This document shows, in pieces, positions 62,879-64,000 of a DNA stretch of 64,000 nucleotides; positions within the stretch are counted from its first letter, which is position 1, and the number at the start of each line of letters is the position of its first letter. The notes below the pieces were generated by a model. That model did no database searches and was not told where the DNA came from. It worked only from the letters and a program-made list of their open reading frames with translations. A program made the translations under genes and the position numbers. Source of the stretch: Saprospiraceae bacterium (GTDB lineage Bacteria > Bacteroidota > Bacteroidia > Chitinophagales > Saprospiraceae); the NCBI GenBank assembly GCA_016714785.1, contig JADKCC010000015.1, positions 124,001-188,000 of the forward strand. The letters are read 5' to 3'.

Positions 62879-63808
62879 TTACTCGATATCTCTGGCAATA
62901 AAGAACCCATCACTTCCTTGTTTCTGATACAATGGCATGAGAAGATATCCATCATATTGTGCAAAAATATCTTCACCATCGTATTTAGCTAAAAAATCTC
63001 CTTTTCTGATTTTGTCAAAATTTTTATAACCAGATTTCATTTCCCATTTTTCATTGTCTTTTACGGTGTATTTATAAAAAGCTTCAACTAGTCTGGGCAA
63101 TCCATTAGCATATTCTTGAAGTATCTTATCATGATGATTTTCTACATCTTTTGCATTGATAACACCGATAGTTCTCATAAAATTAATAACAGCGGCAATA
63201 CATCTGTTTACAGACATGGGATCGTTATGCAAACCACCTTCAAAAGCTAGCGAAAGGGCAGGTATTCCTACATTTTGCTTTGTGAAATAATGCAAAGTTG
63301 TGCCTGCTATACCATGCAATAATCCTAATATTACGGGTGCGTGGATATCTTTTGCAATCTTTATACTATCTGAATCATTGGTAGCTATACAAAATATACC
63401 ATCTGATGATGTAGTATGTAAGTCCAATAAATACATTTTATCAGGCTTTCTGTCATTAATTTCCTGATTTATTACTTCTAAGATTTCTTTTATTTCTAAG
63501 TCTTCATTACACAACCGAGTTTTGTCCATTGAAGTTATGTAGTGGATATGGTCAGCAGTCCAACAGCGATTGATGTCTTTCTCTATAAACCGTTGTCCTT
63601 TCTGATATGCTTGAACGTTGCCAATGATACCAATAATCTCGCCTTTATAGACAAAATCAGGATTAGTGATGGGTTCTACTTCCAGCATTTTGAAAAGCAA
63701 ATTTAATGCTTTCACACCGGCAGGCTCATTTCCGTGCATGGCTGCTGTGATAACTAAAAGTGGACCACCTACTTTCCCTTTGTATTTGCCTATGATTCTA
63801 TCGGTCAA
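62879..63808 (-). CDS. Succinylglutamate desuccinylase/aspartoacylase (AstE/AspA) family protein
   Basis: This is a protein of about 309 aa of the M14-like zinc deacylase family. Zinc ligands are in AAMHGNEPAG (His and Glu) and LLDLHTTSS (second His). The catalytic Glu is in LAFEGGLH, and an Arg/Asn pair lies in EKDINRCW. Such enzymes remove acyl groups from amino acids; the substrate here is open. The listed start is TTG 63806-63808. The frame stays open for nine more codons upstream (IIKTNEIVP, before TAA at 63836-63838) with no ATG, so the true start may be a rare ATT near 63830. Confidence 0.85.
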   Translation of the reverse strand: MTDRIIGKYKGKVGGPLLVITAAMHGNEPAGVKALNLLFKMLEVEPITNPDFVYKGEIIGIIGNVQAYQKGQRFIEKDINRCWTADHIHYITSMDKTRLCNEDLEIKEILEVINQEINDRKPDKMYLLDLHTTSSDGIFCIATNDSDSIKIAKDIHAPVILGLLHGIAGTTLHYFTKQNVGIPALSLAFEGGLHNDPMSVNRCIAAVINFMRTIGVINAKDVENHHDKILQEYANGLPRLVEAFYKYTVKDNEKWEMKSGYKNFDKIRKGDFLAKYDGEDIFAQYDGYLLMPLYQKQGSDGFFIARDIE

Positions 63809-64000
63809 GGGTACGATTTCGTTTGTTTTAATGATTTATTATATTTTATTAAAGTCCAATGTGAAAAGTTTATTTTAGCTTCAGACCTACACAACACAAA
63901 GGATTACTAATTCCAAACAGTTGATAATCATTGCTTTGATGATTTTGTTTCCTTTGAATTTTATTGGCTTTTCTTTATAGTTGACTTTATGGATAGAACG

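Overview
The window looks like a chromosomal piece of a Bacteroidota bacterium, most likely of the Saprospiria/Chitinophagia type. The signs are type IX secretion (T9SS) C-terminal sorting domains of both type A and type B, HYR/Ig-like giant surface proteins, the Bacteroidota-specific GlmU-like enzyme, L31 type B, a Rho with a long N-terminal insertion, VCBS/ASPIC lipoproteins, and promoters of the Bacteroidota form (TTTG, about 20 nt, TAnnTTTG). The DNA is AT-rich. I saw no rRNA, tRNA or CRISPR array.

Layout. 1-287 is the end of an outer-membrane-like protein. 362-5501 (minus) is an operon TetR regulator > ABC half-transporter with a degenerate ATPase > HlyD-type adaptor > TolC-type channel. 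5.5-6.1 kb holds a non-coding element with imperfect terminal inverted repeats. 6113-9510 is a VCBS/ASPIC lipoprotein broken by one frameshift. 9.7-10.6 kb is an ECF sigma factor with a small anti-sigma-like protein. 10.9-19.1 kb is mostly housekeeping: frr, a zinc metallopeptidase, serS, rho, rpmH, a PAP2/haloperoxidase-type lipoprotein and rnpA. An unusual 11-bp-period repeat array lies between rpmH and the PAP2 gene.

19.5-32.5 kb is a surface-protein locus. It has a small secreted protein, then a giant T9SS protein of about 2100 aa split by four indels, then an intact 1636-aa paralogue with a C-type-lectin-like domain. Both giants end in dockerin-like, cohesin-like and T9SS type A modules. 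Each is followed by a terminator and then by a copy of the same 163-bp MITE, flanked by 8-bp target duplications.

32.9-46.8 kb carries metabolic and information genes: a thiolase, rhomboid protease, GlmU-like enzyme, rpmE, PPK2, alaS, a TerB-like protein, an exonuclease/GIY-YIG fusion and a TspO-like protein. It also holds a decayed AAA ATPase next to an intact TOPRIM-like partner, resembling the remains of a two-gene defence module. 47.5-52.6 kb encodes a secreted GH13 amylase-type enzyme with three copies of an accessory module, a DUF1801 protein and an alpha/beta hydrolase. 52.8-62.5 kb (minus) is one 3239-aa type B T9SS adhesin-like protein containing a 726-bp tandem duplication. An AstE/AspA-type deacylase closes the window.

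Taken together this is a housekeeping backbone with a large investment in exported and surface-displayed proteins, some of them recently rearranged or decaying. The most unusual items are the MITE pair with clean target duplications, the 11-bp-period array, the mosaic and frameshifted giant gene, the ABC exporter lacking all canonical ATPase residues, and the broken ATPase/TOPRIM pair.
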